A stretch of DNA of 64,000 nucleotides from Ctena decussata (GCA_963989385.1 OZ022508.1:30588166-30652165); one strand, 5' to 3'. Shown: positions 1 to 12,735, numbered from the stretch's first letter. Translations and numbers: made by a program. The notes: generated by a model not told the origin, from the letters alone.

Positions 1-480
1 CTAATTGAGACTTTTGAAAATCGGGTAGCTGTCATTAATGCTCTCTCAAGCGTGAACCATTTCATTAACAGAACTGAATTTCTGGGACAGTACACGTTAA
101 TCCCTGTTAACTTGAGAAATTAAACTGAAAATGATCTGCATATGACATGAGCTATGAAATGTTGGAAAAAGCAGGTGTTGCGTTTTTAATTCGGTTGAGT
201 ATAGTAAATAGACATTTTATAAAGTTCCCTTACAAGGTGGTAGCCTGTTAAAGGAGAATATATACTTTTTTATATGTACTACTGACTTATATATGTTACA
301 AATTTATGTACGTTTTATATGGACATAATTATATGTAAAACAATTTATACAAAATGTACAATATGATTCGATTATACTGTATAAAGATAAAATTTTATTT
401 AAAAAACTTATAGATCCAGGGCTATTTCGAACTTAAAAGTGTATAAGTGCATAGTATAACCTAATCGTCATGGTAACATA
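1..480. other. No recognised feature
   Basis: AT-rich sequence with many in-frame stops on both strands. I see no repeat, domain or RNA signature. Confidence 0.5.
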
Positions 481-499
481 TTGTCCAATACTAACGGTT

Positions 500-620
500 G
501 CATGTGGGGAGATGGATCTCATCAGCCTGGGAGGATAATAAAAATTACATGTAGAAGGGTAGGTTCAATCCTTAACCTTGGTTGGCAGTCCATCTAGGAA
601 TTCATTGCTAGGCCTGTGAA
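500..620 (+). repeat. Degenerate tRNA-SINE-like fragment
   Basis: Contains a B-box-like GGTTCAATCC (about 563-572) downstream of a GCCTGGGAGGATAATA stretch that could be a worn A-box region. No tail or target duplication is visible. Weak call from motif resemblance only. Confidence 0.25.
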
Positions 621-1140
621 CAAAACGTGCTAAAGAACACCTGTGAAAACAGCATCACTGGGTTGAAGTCTTCCTTGAAGAAACCAACGGCCAGTGTAGA
701 GCACCAACATGAGTTCAACAGTCGTGTGTAACTTGCAAGACCCGAGCGAGCCTTGCTCAGCTTGGTACAAAATCTAGATTTCAAGATCATCGTTGAATAG
801 GATAGGCCTAATCAGCTTGAGCCTTTCTGTCTGGTTGTATTATATTCAGTGGCTTGCTTGGAGAAAACAAGACGCCACCTCCACCTCCCTGAGTCGCCCA
901 ACCCTAGGGGTTAATTTGGGTTGGTATACACCCAACATCAAAGAGTGAACATCTTCCTGGAAGAGGTAAACTCCCGGGGTGGAATAACACTTTTAGCCAA
1001 CGAACACGCGTTCATGACCAAGGCGAGCCATACAACTTTCTTGGAATTCGGTTGTGGTCAACATAATCGGCCTGGAGAAATATGGGCTCCATCAGGTTGA
1101 CTTTTGCCCAAGTAACATGTTTGAAGACAGACCCAAGGAT

Positions 1141-1412
1141 GCGTTTTGTTGTTGTGTTATTGTTTAACGTCCACGGGAAACAGCTATGGTCATGTCGGTA
1201 CGGTCAGTTAACCTAAGCATACTGTTCCTGGGCAGGCTTAGACCTCCTAAGCGGTTAACCAGTACTAAGTGCACTCTTTCACCAGTACTGACAACTGCCC
1301 TTCTTGAATCAGCGGAAGGGGAAATGACAGTAACTGGCCGGATCGGGTATCAAACCCGGGACCTCTGGCTTACATATCAGACGCGCTAGCGACTGCGCTA
1401 CTCGGCCCGGCT
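1141..1412 (-). repeat. tRNA-derived SINE, copy 1
   Basis: On the minus strand the element starts near 1412 with a tRNA-like head. The A box TAGCGCAGTCG fits the Pol III A-box consensus and the B box GGTTTGATACC has one change from GGTTCGANNCC. The body ends in CGTGGACGTTAAACAATA followed by a CAACAACAAAA-type tail near 1141. A second copy lies at 50705-50955 with a shared body, including the stretch TAAGCGGTTAACCAGTACTA on the plus strand. Clear flanking target duplications are not evident. Non-autonomous retroelement, probably mobilised by a LINE with a similar tail. Confidence 0.75.
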
Positions 1413-1529
1413 CCTAACGATACTTGAATACTGGGTCTGTCGGGCCCGGCCTAACAATGATCACGCCTACCGTTTGACGTTAACTAAGTACATGTAGTTG
1501 AGCGTGCGACTGATGTGACAAAGGTCGGC

Positions 1530-1945
1530 AAAATGAGAGGTAGGGAGAACATCTCAGTAGGAACCTGGTATGTGAGGGCTCTGAGGCCATCCAGGAAACT
1601 TGAAGAGCTGGTCCACAAAATGGACAGGTACCACTGGAACATACTGGAGCTTTCAGAGATGCATTGAGAACTTTGGTGAAATATCAACGGATGACAGACA
1701 CAAGGTTTGCCAACCAGTCTGCAGCAGACTCTCCGTTTTTGAGCAGCTCTTTTCAATGTCACAACACAATTATAAAGATCTAAGCAAGATGACAAGAATG
1801 TAGACCATTTTACCAGTAACTCCAGTAAATTACGAAGGACCTTCTGGTTGTACAAGGTGATCGGAATGGCAAGTGGAAGGGAATCACAAACAGACTGGAG
1901 AGACGTATGTGGACCCTACTTCTATGCCGAGACAAACTAGAGAGG
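1530..1945 (+). pseudogene. RTE-like LINE pseudogene, endonuclease N-terminal part
   Basis: Translated pieces match the endonuclease/exonuclease/phosphatase domain of RTE-like LINEs often annotated as craniofacial development protein 2-like. The pieces are VGTWYVRALRPSRKLEEL, then VHKMDRYHWNILELSEM at about 1550-1660, FGEISTDDRHKV near 1675-1710, and DWRDVCGPYFYAETN near 1893-1937. The family normally has WNVR here; the Asn that belongs to the active site is Tyr, and in-frame stops and frame changes are frequent, so the protein cannot be made. The reading resumes at about 3050 after a nested insertion. Assignment is from remembered family motifs; clade-level naming (RTE) is less certain than LINE identity. 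Confidence 0.8.
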
Positions 1946-3047
1946 TCCCTGTCAGAGAGTGGGTTTTCCCGCTTTCCCCCCGGAAAAATGGCTATAGGAA
2001 GGACGGCTATATAGTGAATTGTCCGGACCTCAAAGAGCCACTTTTCCCCCATAGTCCTTTTTCTCCCACCGGGAAATTGGCTATTAGTGAATTTGGTATG
2101 GTTATTGGTATTTTGCGGAACGTAACGAAACGGAACGGAATGGAACAGAGACATGTTACGGAATTAATCGCATAAGAAATGTATCAGTACTTCAGGGGAG
2201 GTAATAAACGTGATAAATTCCCAAAAACCAAAATGCAAATTTAGCAACCATATTTTTATAATAATCAATACTTACTAATTTAAGGAACGAAGATAGTGTG
2301 GCTTTTCCCATCGCAGATATTTTTGTACGTACACATACGCGTGCAAGCTTATAGGAAGATGTAAGAACGGGTGCTTTTCCTGTCATATTTGTAGAGAGTT
2401 TATTACATTGAAAATGATATTCGGACGTGTGTCCCGATGGGAGTCCAGCCCACGACCTCTGCATGAAAGGCGAACACTAGTCCATGCATTCCGCTGCGTG
2501 CACGCACAGATGAACGCTTGTACAAACACAAAATCATACAAATTTATGTATGTATGTATGTATTTATACTGCATCACCCCCTCGCGGGTTTATACTCACA
2601 ACCACGTTCACTCATAGCCGTTTTTGGGCTAACATTAAAAAGCAAAATGCCTGCCTGTTTTCCAAAAAACAAACATACGACAGACTGATGGACACATGAA
2701 CGTAGTTCTAGCGTCTGTAATCCATCGATATTTCACAGACAGATACTCATATTTCTGTTTTAGTGATAAGCCTCACTATTTTTATTGGAGAAGGAGCAAA
2801 TTCCACTATGTAGCGTGTCTTCCTGCAATCATATTACCAGGGGGAAAATCCATTATAGGGGGAAAAACGGCTATGCAAAAACACGTATAGTAGATTTCCC
2901 AGGGGAAAATTGGCTATATAGTCATATTTCCGGGGGGAAATTCTACTATATAGCCATTTTTCCGGTTGGAAAATCTACTATACAAAAATCATAGTCATTT
3001 TTCCGGGGGGGGACTACTAGGGGGGGGGGGAAAGCTACTCTCTGACA
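1946..3047. mobile_element. Unclassified palindrome-ended insertion nested in the LINE
   Basis: Interrupts the LINE reading frame between NERG-like and GL-like codons, so it arrived after the LINE. Ends are inverted: CTGTCAGAGAGTGGG at the left (about 1949) and the complement of CTACTCTCTGACAG at the right (about 3047). Both ends carry many copies of a short motif of the form TTTCCCCCCGGAAAAATGG followed by CTATATAGT, direct at one end and inverted at the other. No transposase was recognised. A minus-strand tRNA-like head (2420-2510) and a TATG microsatellite (2545-2562) lie inside. The target duplication is unclear. A non-autonomous DNA element is the likeliest reading. Confidence 0.6.
2420..2510 (-). 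repeat. tRNA-like SINE head fragment
   Basis: The minus strand reads GTTCGCCTTTCATGCAGAGG and then GTCGTGGGCTGGACTCCC, which resembles the anticodon-to-T-arm region of a tRNA-derived SINE with a degraded B box. Too short and divergent to call a tRNA gene. Confidence 0.35.
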
Positions 3048-4215
3048 GTCTCAAACGCCAAAATTTGCAACTTTAACAACCTGTACTGACAAATACCTGG
3101 CCCCACAAACTATCCACAAGGCGGACAAAGCACAGCCGAGTTAGGAAGCATTCAGACCAGATTGACTACATCTTGGTCAGGAAGTGGTTCCAATGAGGAG
3201 GACAAGGAGCTTTCTTTGCATAGACATAGGAAGTGTACATTACCTGTCGACCTCTCAAGTTCGTCTGAAGGAGACCAGAAAGACAACCCAGCCAAAACGG
3301 AGGTTTCACCGTGAGAACTTCAAAAACCCAGATGTGGACATGCACGTTCCAAGTAACAATAGGCGGGAAAATTGCACCATTCATCAGTCTGAAGGATGAT
3401 GACAGACATAAATGGTATGATTACAAACTACAATACAACATTGACTGACACAGCTAGTGAGATACTTGGGGAGGAACGTCAGAGGACAACGCCCTGGGTC
3501 ACCAGATATGTTCTTGATCTCGCTGATGAGAGGAGAGATTCGAAGAAGTGCCGGTAAGAAACAGATGGAGTGAAAGAATACAGGACAGCTGATAAGAGTG
3601 TTCAAAGACCATGAAGAAAGCAAAGAAGGACAGCGCGAGGAGATTGAAACTAGCCTGAACAATAATATCAACATAACAGATGATGAAGGATCTAACTTCA
3701 GGGCAACAGGGTAGCTCAACAAGTATCCTGGACTAGTCTGGAAAATGTCTAAAAAGAGCACCCAATTCTCAGCAGATAGACTGAATATTGCTCAGAGTTA
3801 TACAACAATGTGTCATGGGGGCAGTACAGTTCTGGACAACCGATCCTTCGGGAGACAGCTTAAATTGCAGTAGCTGCACGGAAAAGGGAAAAGTGTGCCG
3901 TGGTAGATAATATTTCAGCAGAGCTTGTTCAAGCAGGCGGGGAGAACATGAGAGGTCTGTAAAAAGTTCTGAAGAACAGAAGAATGGCCGACCCCAATGA
4001 CTCCGTCGCTGGCTACTACACTCCCTCAAAACCTCAAAAAGGCCAACAGCAGCTCGACCAGAACTACAGAACCATCAGCCTCAAACTAAAGTCATGCTGA
4101 ATGTAATCTTGAACAGGCTCAAGCCCCACCCTGAAGAGATTATCGCTGAACAAAAGGCTGGTTTCAGTGTCGGAAGAAGCACAACAGAACAAATATGCCT
4201 ATTCTCTGTAGAAGT
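3048..4215 (+). pseudogene. RTE-like LINE pseudogene, linker and RT N-terminal part
   Basis: Continues the LINE after the nested insertion. Recognisable pieces in order: HSDQIDYILVRKWF (3150-3192; the endonuclease normally shows NQIDYILV), MRRTRSFLCIDIGS (family RTRSFPGADIGSDH; the catalytic His is missing), VRLKETRKTTQPKRRF (about 3264-3310), TDTASEILGEERQRTTPWV (3440-3500), NISAELVQAGGENM, and KVMLNVILNRLKPHPEEII with AEQKAGFSVGRSTTEQI up to about 4200. The family then reads on into the RT palm, but here homology stops at about 4215, so the catalytic YxDD region is absent. Frameshifts and stops throughout. Truncated dead copy. Confidence 0.82.
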
Positions 4216-4373
4216 TACTCAGGTGAGCAGATGGTCATTTTTGAGTCTCCTGGGCGTTTCTCGAAATGTCTCTGGGCTAAAATCTATGGTAAAATAAATG
4301 TGTATTTTAATGCACAGGGTTGCCAAACTCTACTATTAAAGGAGAGCGAACCTCTTCTTTTTCTCCTGGGCTC

Positions 4374-7280
4374 CTGGACTATTATGTAAACGACCCATCC
4401 AGTTGCGATAAATGTTATTTATCTGTCTTAATGGAATTGTCAATCACATTTTATCCTTCAGCGCCAAAGACATGTTTTGTGAGACAATTGCAGTACAAAT
4501 GCTGTAGCTGAGTTCGAGACTTTAAAAGATTAGTTTGACCACAATACGGCTCTTAGAAGAGCAATTTAGAAAGCAATTACTGAGCCTGTTTACGAGAAAA
4601 GGCATCTGATAGCACGTTTGTCTTCCCTCAACACTAATTCACAAGTTCAGCTCTTTTTCATGAAAGATAGCACTTTTATTTCTTCGATCAATCATTTCCT
4701 AATGACAATATAGCATAGCAAAAAGCAATACCAAGACGCTAATGATGAAAAACCCCAAACAAACAAAAAAACTGTGCTTAAATAATACTTTGCAGCTATT
4801 TGAAATGAGTTGTACATTATTGAAGAATGCATCACATTTAATGCTAGTCCCTTTCCCAGGAGAGCTGTGTCTTTAATGCATTCTCGCTCTATATTTATGA
4901 GTGTTCAAAATTGAGGTGCATAAATATTTGATTACAAAAATCCTACAGGATTAACCTGGGTCTCTGCTGTCAGTTAAAGTTGATCTTCTCTATCTTAAAA
5001 AGTGTGAAACAATGATCATGATAGGTGGAAAGAAAGGAACAACTTTATCATACTTTAATGCGATGGTTATAAAATAATTTAGTAATAGAGGATCTTACAC
5101 GAGTGGTCATTTCATATGAAATTTATGAAACGAGCCTTCTGCGAGTTTCATAAATTTCATATAAAATGACCACGAGTGTTAGATTTTGTTTATCATATGA
5201 CCCTTCAAAATGGGATTTTAACGCCTCCAAACTGAACAGTATTTCAATACGAAAACGCATTGTTGACAAGGACGTTGTCAATGACGTTACGTGTACGCGC
5301 CAAAGTGTTATTACACGTGTGGTCATATGCTTTTTATGACACGGCGTTATCCACAGAATAACAGTGGTGTCATCTGATAATTGACTTTTGTGATTTTACG
5401 CTTTTGAATTCCCATACAGACTTTATTTATGTATTTCGAAAGATACCACATCCCTTTCGAGTAACGTACACGTACGAAATCAGTTTGGTATACACGTAAA
5501 ATGACAGAAAATATTAGATGTATGCCCATGTTTTATAATTAATTATGTGTTACATAGCTGTTAAAGGTATACTCCCTCGTATTTCATTACGAAATAATCA
5601 CAAAATTATGAAACTGGTTAGTTGTATGCAACGTAATTAAGCTTTGTTCAAAAAATCTTCAGCGAAAACATCTTTGTTACGGAGGCAGACACGATATTTC
5701 ATTGCGTACCCTTCTTGAATATTCACGAATATTTTGTCGTCATAAATTGATTGACTCCCACAGGCGTTTCTGCAAGCATGTTTTGAATTTTATGATTGGT
5801 GGAGTAAATAACTTTACAATAGCATTAACTTCTAATCTGTGCACGTGAGTTCTTTTCAGTCAATAACTGTCTGCAGTCGATTAAAGAAAGGGCTTAAAAT
5901 TATTCATGATATAACTTTAACCTGATTAACTATGATTGCTGGGCGTATCCAGTCTTCATTTTTGGCGGGAATGGCGACCCGCTATTGCCGCTCTTTTTGT
6001 GTATTTCCTTAAATTCTCCTATTTTCAGTGACCATCCAAAATCATAAATTTGGCAGATAAATGTACTTTTAATAGCAATCATTATCATGCCTAGGATGTA
6101 ATGTTTTGTGAGAAATTTAAAAGTTAATAGAAATATTGAGGGTGTATATCTTTAACTGCTACTGTAAAACACTTATATTTGGCGGCAGCAAAATTTGGCG
6201 GTTTTTAAATATGAACCTTTTGGCGGATTTTTATTTTGACGGTTTTGTGATTTTCAAGAACAAAATATTTCTTCTGACGTCATATTTGGCTCTTTATTTG
6301 AGCTCTATATTGTCATGGTGATTAAAACAATAACAATTATTATTATAGCCATGTTACAGTTTGGGTAGTTAATTGTTTAAAATAAACAGATTGTGTGTTC
6401 CTTCTGATTTAATCAACTTAATTGAAATACTAATAAGTATGGTGAGAGCATTTTCATACTCCATTTCCTCCCACTTGTTGTTTGCGAAGCATCTTCTTTT
6501 GCTCTTATATATGTGATGTGTATTAGCGTTGATATTTTGGTTGAGGATATAGGATTTTGTGCTAACCGAAATCTCAAATAACATGCTATATGTAAAAGGC
6601 AAATTAGGAGACTGAAATATTCCCAAACATTTTTGTTACTAACTATATGACTGTCCTAGCAATAATGACTAATGTCATAAGAACGACGTAATTATAATGG
6701 TATGGTTACAACGGCAACTGTGTTCTTGCATGGAATCATGATGCTCTCATTATTGTTTGGTAGATTTAAATTATTTATCAACAGTTGTCTTATGACGGTC
6801 ATTTAGAATGTCGAAACTGTAGTGAGAAGCTTGCAGCGATACCTCACGATAACATATTTTATGTATTTTACCACCACAGAGCAATGGAGCCTTTAAAACC
6901 ACACAGATGAAGTTTTGTTCCAGTTCAAGAGATTCTAAATCTAATATTAAAATAAACAAATTTAACATTTGTTGATAATATAAAGAATCAGTTAAAACGT
7001 GTAGTGACAGTTGAAAGCAATTATAGGGGCAGTTTTTATATAATAAGACTATGAAATGTACTCAAAGACACTAATTATCCAATAAAAAGGGTAAATTCTG
7101 TATTTGCGGATGGCTTATAGCTTTCCTTAGACTGACTACCCAGTGCTGTGTCTTGGCAAATTCCTTGAGCCAAAATTACATTATTGTGACAGCCAAAGAG
7201 CAAATCGGTATTTGACTGCCCGCAAAACATTCGGGCATTCAGACCCTATACAGACAGTCAGGTACTATAATGGAATTATT
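4374..7280. repeat. Segmental duplication, copy A
   Basis: Direct-repeat partner of 10873-16810. Matching stretches: 4381-4635 with 10878-10937 plus 11185-11398; 4646-5047 with 12350-12735; about 5375-5545 with 12950-13138; 6580-6765 with 13160-13500; 6785-7275 with 15742-15905 and 16284-16805. Copy A lacks the insertions seen in copy B, so it supplies empty-site sequence. About 320 bp (5050-5375, hairpin-containing) and about 1 kb (5545-6575) are present only here. No coding exon is recognised. Confidence 0.85.
5097..5185. repeat. Long hairpin, about 37-bp arms
   Basis: ACACGAGTGGTCATTTCATA and onward is inverted as ATGACCACGAGTGT, with the inner arm reading GAAATTTATGAAACGAG against its complement. 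The loop is short (about 9 nt). A related ACACGTGTGGTCATATG lies at about 5314-5330 and may be the far end of a small MITE absent from the duplicate. Confidence 0.7.
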
Positions 7281-7289
7281 TCATTGGCC

Positions 7290-7884
7290 AATATAAATAC
7301 ACCCGGGATTTTGATGTCAGTAGCTTACTTTCGTTTCCTTTTTGTACTTCAGTTTCAGTTGACTGTTGGCCTTATTCCGTGTCGATGTATCTAGATATTT
7401 AGGTCCAAATCGCTTTTTGCCAAAGAATATTTCGCCTGTTATGTCACTCATGTAAAATATAAAACCAACAAAATAACTTGACACCGAAATCGAAATTAAG
7501 TATTGTTGCTGGCTTAGTTGTTGTTGTTGTGTTGGAACTGCAACACATTTAAGGTTATATGTGGGACGGTCAGCTAACCAATCCTCATTGTTATTTGCAA
7601 CACAGACAGACCCCAATCGAAATCGAAACCCCAACACTAACAATAAATATGCATATCACATGCGCCGTACAATCTGATCAGCACATTATCTTACATAAAC
7701 CTGACTCATACATATTGATATATCTTGTTCAAAGCTCACTTCGTTGTTGCGTTTCTCCCTTCTTCGTCTTTTGGTGTCCTTAGCGATGCAGCGCTTTTGT
7801 TGTGACCTTGAGGCTTTTCCAATGGATAGTTTTTTCCTAGTATAAACGCAAGTTGCATTGATATGCAAAAATGCTTCCAAGCAT
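7290..7884. other. No recognised feature
   Basis: Short overlapping ORFs on both strands without recognisable domains. A GTTGTTGTTGT tract occurs near 7518. Confidence 0.4.
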
Positions 7885-10147
7885 TAACAAGTAGCCCAAA
7901 GGGCAACAATTGCTCACCTGAGAGACATTGTAAACCTATAGGGATATTTAAGATGCTCAAGGGCAGCTAACTCCACAGTCAGTGGTCCAATCAGGCTGAA
8001 AGTTAAACTCATCCAAAACATTATGTATGCCCTCATTTAATATATGCAAGTTTAAAAAGTATCCGATCAAGAGCACAATAGACAGAGCTGTCAAGGGCAG
8101 CTAACTTCGTAGTGGTTGGCTTGATCTGGCCAAAATTTGAACTTGTTTAAGATATTATGCATTTCCTCATTACCTGCAAGTTTGAAAAGGATCGGATCAG
8201 TGAAAACCAAGAAAAAGTGGCGACATTGATTTTTGGATGCTCAGGGCAGGTACTCCATAGTTAGTGGTGGGATCTAGCCGAAATGCTAACTAATCCAAGC
8301 TTTTATGCATATCCTCATTACCTGCAAGTATGAAAATGAAAATGTGATGACATTGTTTTCTCCATTATAAGACTATGGGATTTTTTTCAAACGCTCAAGG
8401 GCAGCTAACTCCGTAGTTTGTGCTCGAATCCTGCCAAATTTCGAACTCATCCAAGCTCCTATGTATGTCATCATTACCTGCAAGTATGATAAGGATCTAA
8501 TCAAAAACCTTGATTGCAGCACCCTGAAAGTCAAACTTGCTCGAGATATTGTCATGCCCTACATTTGTGTCAAGTTATTTTAAAATCTGTTGAGAAATGT
8601 AGGTGCTAGAGCGATGACAAAGTTTTTTCTAAAAATAGCCACAGTGACCTTGACCTTGGGCACAGCATCCTGAAAGTCGAACTTGCTTGAGATATTGTCA
8701 TACCCTACATTTGTGTCAAGTTATTTCAAAATCCATGGAGAAATGAAGGTGCTAGGGCGATGACAAACTTTTTCTAAAAATAGCCACAGTGACCTTGACC
8801 TTGGGCACAGCACCCTGAAATTCAAAGTTGCTCAAGATATTGTCATGCCCTACATTTGTGAGAATTTATTTTAAAATCCATTATGAAATGTAGGTGCAAG
8901 AGAGCTGACAAAGTTTTTCTAAAAATAGCCACAGTGACCTTGACCTTAGGCGCAGCACCCTGAAAGTCGATCTTGTTTGAGATATTGTCATGCCCTACAT
9001 TTGTGTGAAGTTGATTTAAAATCTGTTGAGAAATGTAGGCGCTAGAGCGATGACCAAGTTTTTCTAAAAATAGCCACAGTGACCTTGACTTTGGGTGCAG
9101 CACCCTGAAAGTCAAACTTGCTCGAGATATTGTCATGCCGTACATTTGTGTGAAGTTATTTTAAAATCTGCTGAGAAATGTCGGTGCTAGAGCGCTGACA
9201 GAGTTTATCTAAAAATAGCCACAGTGACCTTGACCTTGGCGAAGCATCCTGAAAGTCGAACTTGCTCGAGATATTGTCATGCCCTACATTTGTGTGAAGT
9301 TATTTTAAAATCCGCTGAGAAATGTAGGTGCTAGAGCGCTGACAATGTTTGTCTAAAAATAGCCACAGTGACCTTGACCTTGGGCGCAGCATCCTGGAAG
9401 TCGAACTTGCTCGAGATATTGTCATGCCCTACATTTGCGTGAAGTTATTTAAAAATCCGTTGAGAAATGAAGGCAACAGAGCGATGACAAAGTTTTTCTA
9501 AAAATATGTGATGGCGTTGTTTTCTCCATTATAAGACTATGTGATTTTTTTTAAACGCTCAAGGGCAGCTAACTCCGTAGTCTGTGCTCGAATCCGGCCA
9601 AATTTTGAACTCATCCAAGCTTTTATGCATAGCCTCATTACCTGCAAGCATGAAAAGGATCCAATGAAAAATAGCGGATTAAATGTGATGTCGTTGTTTT
9701 CTCCATTATAACACTATGGGATTTTTTTCAAACGCTCAAGGGCAGCTAACTCCGTAGTCTGTGCTCAAATCCGGCCAAATTTCGAACTCATCCAAGCTCT
9801 TGTGTATGTCATCATTACCTGCAAGTATGATAAGGATCTTATTAAATACAGTCGAGAAAACTTGATGACGCCATCTTCCCCATTATAACCCTATGGGGCT
9901 ATCTGTTGCCATGGAAACCAGAGTTCTGAGCTGATCTGCACCAAAACCTAATGCAGCCTTTCCCCCACCCAAATGATGCTTCAGATAAAATTTGATTGCG
10001 ATCGGCCCACTGGTCTCTGAGATATTTATGTTTGAAAGTGTTGACGCACCCACCCACCCACCCACGCACCCACGCACGCACGGACGGACGACGGCTAGAC
10101 TCCCATCCTATAAGCTCACCTCTGAGCCTTCGGCTCAAGTGAGCTAA
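7885..10147 (+). mobile_element. Pearl/HINE-like non-autonomous element, family 1
   Basis: 5' end: mini-hairpin GCCCAAAGGGC near 7892, then TTGCTCACCTGAG. Core: units starting with CAAGGGCAGCTAACTCCG and a 145-bp tandem array (separate entry). 3' end: CCCACC/CGCACGGACGG simple tract (about 10047-10095), then the hairpin GCTCACCTCTGAGC plus CTTCGGCTCAAGTGAGC, followed by TAAAA. The 5' GCTCACCTGAG is the inverse of the 3' CTCAAGTGAGC. This layout matches bivalve pearl elements, which have been related to non-autonomous Helitrons; the CTAA after the hairpin fits the Helitron CTRR ending. No Rep/helicase is present. Confidence 0.75.
8500..9510 (+). repeat. 145-bp tandem array in the family 1 element
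   Basis: Six to seven units. The phrase AGCCACAGTGACCTTGACC recurs at about 8638, 8783, 8928, 9072, 9218 and 9361, a period of 143-146 bp. Flanked by longer units with CAAGGGCAGCTAACTCCG (about 8397, 9558, 9735). Confidence 0.9.
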
Positions 10148-10872
10148 AAAGCCAACAGCAAGGATCTCTTTCAAAACCTGTCTTCGAAGTTCAGTCGACA
10201 TTTGATAATGCCCAACCCATTGTGAGGAATAAAGTATATCATGCTTGCAAGTGATGCAAGGACGACCGTGCATTTAAATTTTATCCATTAATTTTGATAT
10301 ATTTTAATGCCTATATGCGAGCACTCTTAAAACATTAAATAGCATCTCTTTGTCAGTACCATTATTAGTAGTTGTAATGAACGCATCAAGTAAAGCCTTA
10401 TAGATCGATTAGTTTTATGTCAGTCACTGGTAATAAGGATTATTATTGAGCAATTATCTTCGCCATTCAAGAGATTGGCACCATTGCCTTTGAAACTTGT
10501 TGAACAAAAAGGATCCATACAATGTTGCACGGTAATCAAAAGCGCATGTGTCGTTGGTATACCCGTGTTACCGAGCAGATTCTTATTAAGAAGGTGATGT
10601 TGGTATCAGGTCAGAGCTCGACCATTGGACTCGTTAACTCCGTTGACAGAATATAATTTGAGTAGAATTACATGCATTGAATATAGGTATTCGTTTTTTA
10701 AATCTTTGCTGCGACATATTTAAACAGTATCACGGCCTCGAACTGAAACGATTTGTATTTATAATGACACCACATTTGCTTTTCGCTCCATCTATACGTG
10801 TTTACTAACATATTAATTTCTCATTGCATGGACATTAAATGCAAGCAGATCCGCTCAATTGTGAGTCTCTGA
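10148..10872. other. No recognised feature
   Basis: Unique-looking AT-rich spacer between the family 1 element and duplication copy B. Confidence 0.4.
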
Positions 10873-10937
10873 GGACCTTATGTAAACGACCCATCCAGTT
10901 GCGATAAATGTTATTTATCTGTCTTAATGGAATTGTC

Positions 10938-11184
10938 GTGGGTGGTTGGGTGGTGCGATGGTGCTGCGTGTATCTTCCAGTGCCGGGGCGTCCTACTGAT
11001 TTGGATAATGGTAGGGCAAGGGTCTACTGTGCTTGCAGTACATGCGGGTCGGGTTTTTTTGGACATTTTTTCGTCTCGTCTATCATTTCTCTTCTTTCTC
11101 CCTCTCTTTGGGAGACGGCCCGATATAGACTGAAATACTGTCTGAAAGGGCAGTTAAACCCAAAACAATCAATCAATCAATCAA
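10938..11184 (+). mobile_element. 5'-truncated LINE or SINE insertion with 13-bp TSD
   Basis: Flanked by identical TAATGGAATTGTC at 10925-10937 and 11185-11197. The 3' end reads GGGCAGTTAAACCCAAAACA followed by (AATC)n, a tail type typical of mollusc LINE/SINE 3' ends. The uninterrupted site is preserved at about 4430-4445 in duplication copy A. No Pol III boxes were seen at its 5' end, so a truncated LINE 3' end is as likely as a SINE. Confidence 0.88.
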
Positions 11185-11398
11185 TAATGGAATTGTCAAT
11201 CACATTTTATCCTTCAGCGCCATTGATATGTTTTGTGATACAACTGCAGTACAAATGCTGTAGCTGAGTTCGAGACTTTAAAAGATTAGTTTGACCACAA
11301 TACGGCTCTTAGAAGAGCAATTTAGAAAGCAATTACTGAGTCTGTTTACAAGAAAAGGCATCTGATAGCACGTTTGTCTTCCCTCAACACTAATTCAC

Positions 11399-12114
11399 TT
11401 AAATAGGCATTTGCAAAAAAAAAAAAAAAACAACAACAAAAAACCTAGTCACAGGTTACAGTACCAAGAACAGTTAGGGAAAGATAAAATACTCTGTTGT
11501 GATAAAAAGACTTTGAAATGTTAGCAATTTTCAGCGGCACACCATGGATATTTTAGGGTCTGTCATATGACCGCCCTATACTGATACCTGTCCGAGTTGC
11601 TCATAATTTCTATATCTGTGCTATAGCAAAATGACTCTCTATAACACTTTGAATTATTAGATAGCTGAATAAGCTGCAGTTTTAAATCTAAACCTCATCA
11701 ATTATATAACCATATGGAGGACGATAACTATCTTACTGTTATAAATTGAGACTGCTCAGCAAATGCACCCATTTCATTTTGCGTTAGCCTTGCTCCAGTC
11801 GACGAATGGAAGGAGGACTTGTAGTGTTAGGTCCTTTTCAATAGTATATCAGTCATATCAGGTCCGTAGGAAGGTGATAATGAAAGGCTATGTTAAAACG
11901 AACGCAGTTTATGAATAAAATGTTTTCCTCTTCCAGCGGTAATCAAACTCAGAACCGTTAGATCAGAAATCGGGAATATCCCACTGAATCACCGGGGCTC
12001 CCTGGGCCCAGTCAAAACTGGTTTTTATTCTTCGCAAGTAAGAGTTATTTGATTGATTGATTTTTTTTTTGCAGCAGTGGGAGCTATTGGACATAGGGTC
12101 TTTGGCCATGTTAT

Positions 12115-12157
<43 letters not shown>

Positions 12158-12348
12158 CGTCATAGCTCATTGTATTATCTTTCAGAAATACTTACAGAGT
12201 TTATCTTGGTCGTAAACAGAAAACCTATAGCTTCAAGAGGCGTCGTGTTTGTATAGGCAGTGAATAAAATTATATGATAAAGTAATAGCACCTTTATGTG
12301 TGTAGTAAAACCAAAAAGACCAGTTATGGTCTTGTTAATTATTTCCTT
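11399..12348. other. Block absent from duplication copy A
   Basis: Lies between sequence matching 4635 and 4646, so it is either an insertion here or a deletion in A. Starts with a poly-A/CAACAACAAAA stretch (11415-11445) and contains a TG microsatellite. No domain recognised. Confidence 0.6.
12117..12155 (+). repeat. (TG)n microsatellite
   Basis: About 19 uninterrupted TG units. Confidence 0.97.
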
Positions 12349-12735
12349 TCAGTTCAGCTCTTTTTCAGGAAAGATAGCACAATTTTAATATTTCCGATCA
12401 ATCATTTCCTAATGACAATATAGCATTGCCAAAAACAATACCAGGACGCTAAACAACTGTGCCAAAATAATACTTTGCAGCTATTTGAAACGAGTTGTGC
12501 ATTATTGAAGAATGCATCACATTTAATGCTTGTCCCTTTCCCAGGAGAGCTGTGTCTTTAATGCATTCTCGCTCTATAATTCTGAGTGTTACAAATTGAG
12601 GTGCATAAATATTTGATTATAAAATCCTACAGGATTAACCTGGGTCTCTACTGTCAGTTAAAGTTGATCTGCTCTACCTTTAAAGTGTGAAACAATGATC
12701 ATGATAAGTGGAAAGAAAGGAACAACTTGATCATA

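Noticed and set aside
1484..1855. 123-codon minus-strand ORF
   Set aside because: Antisense shadow of the LINE pseudogene, which has clear domain motifs on the plus strand.
3384..3761. 125-codon minus-strand ORF
   Set aside because: Antisense to LINE linker sequence; no motif of its own.
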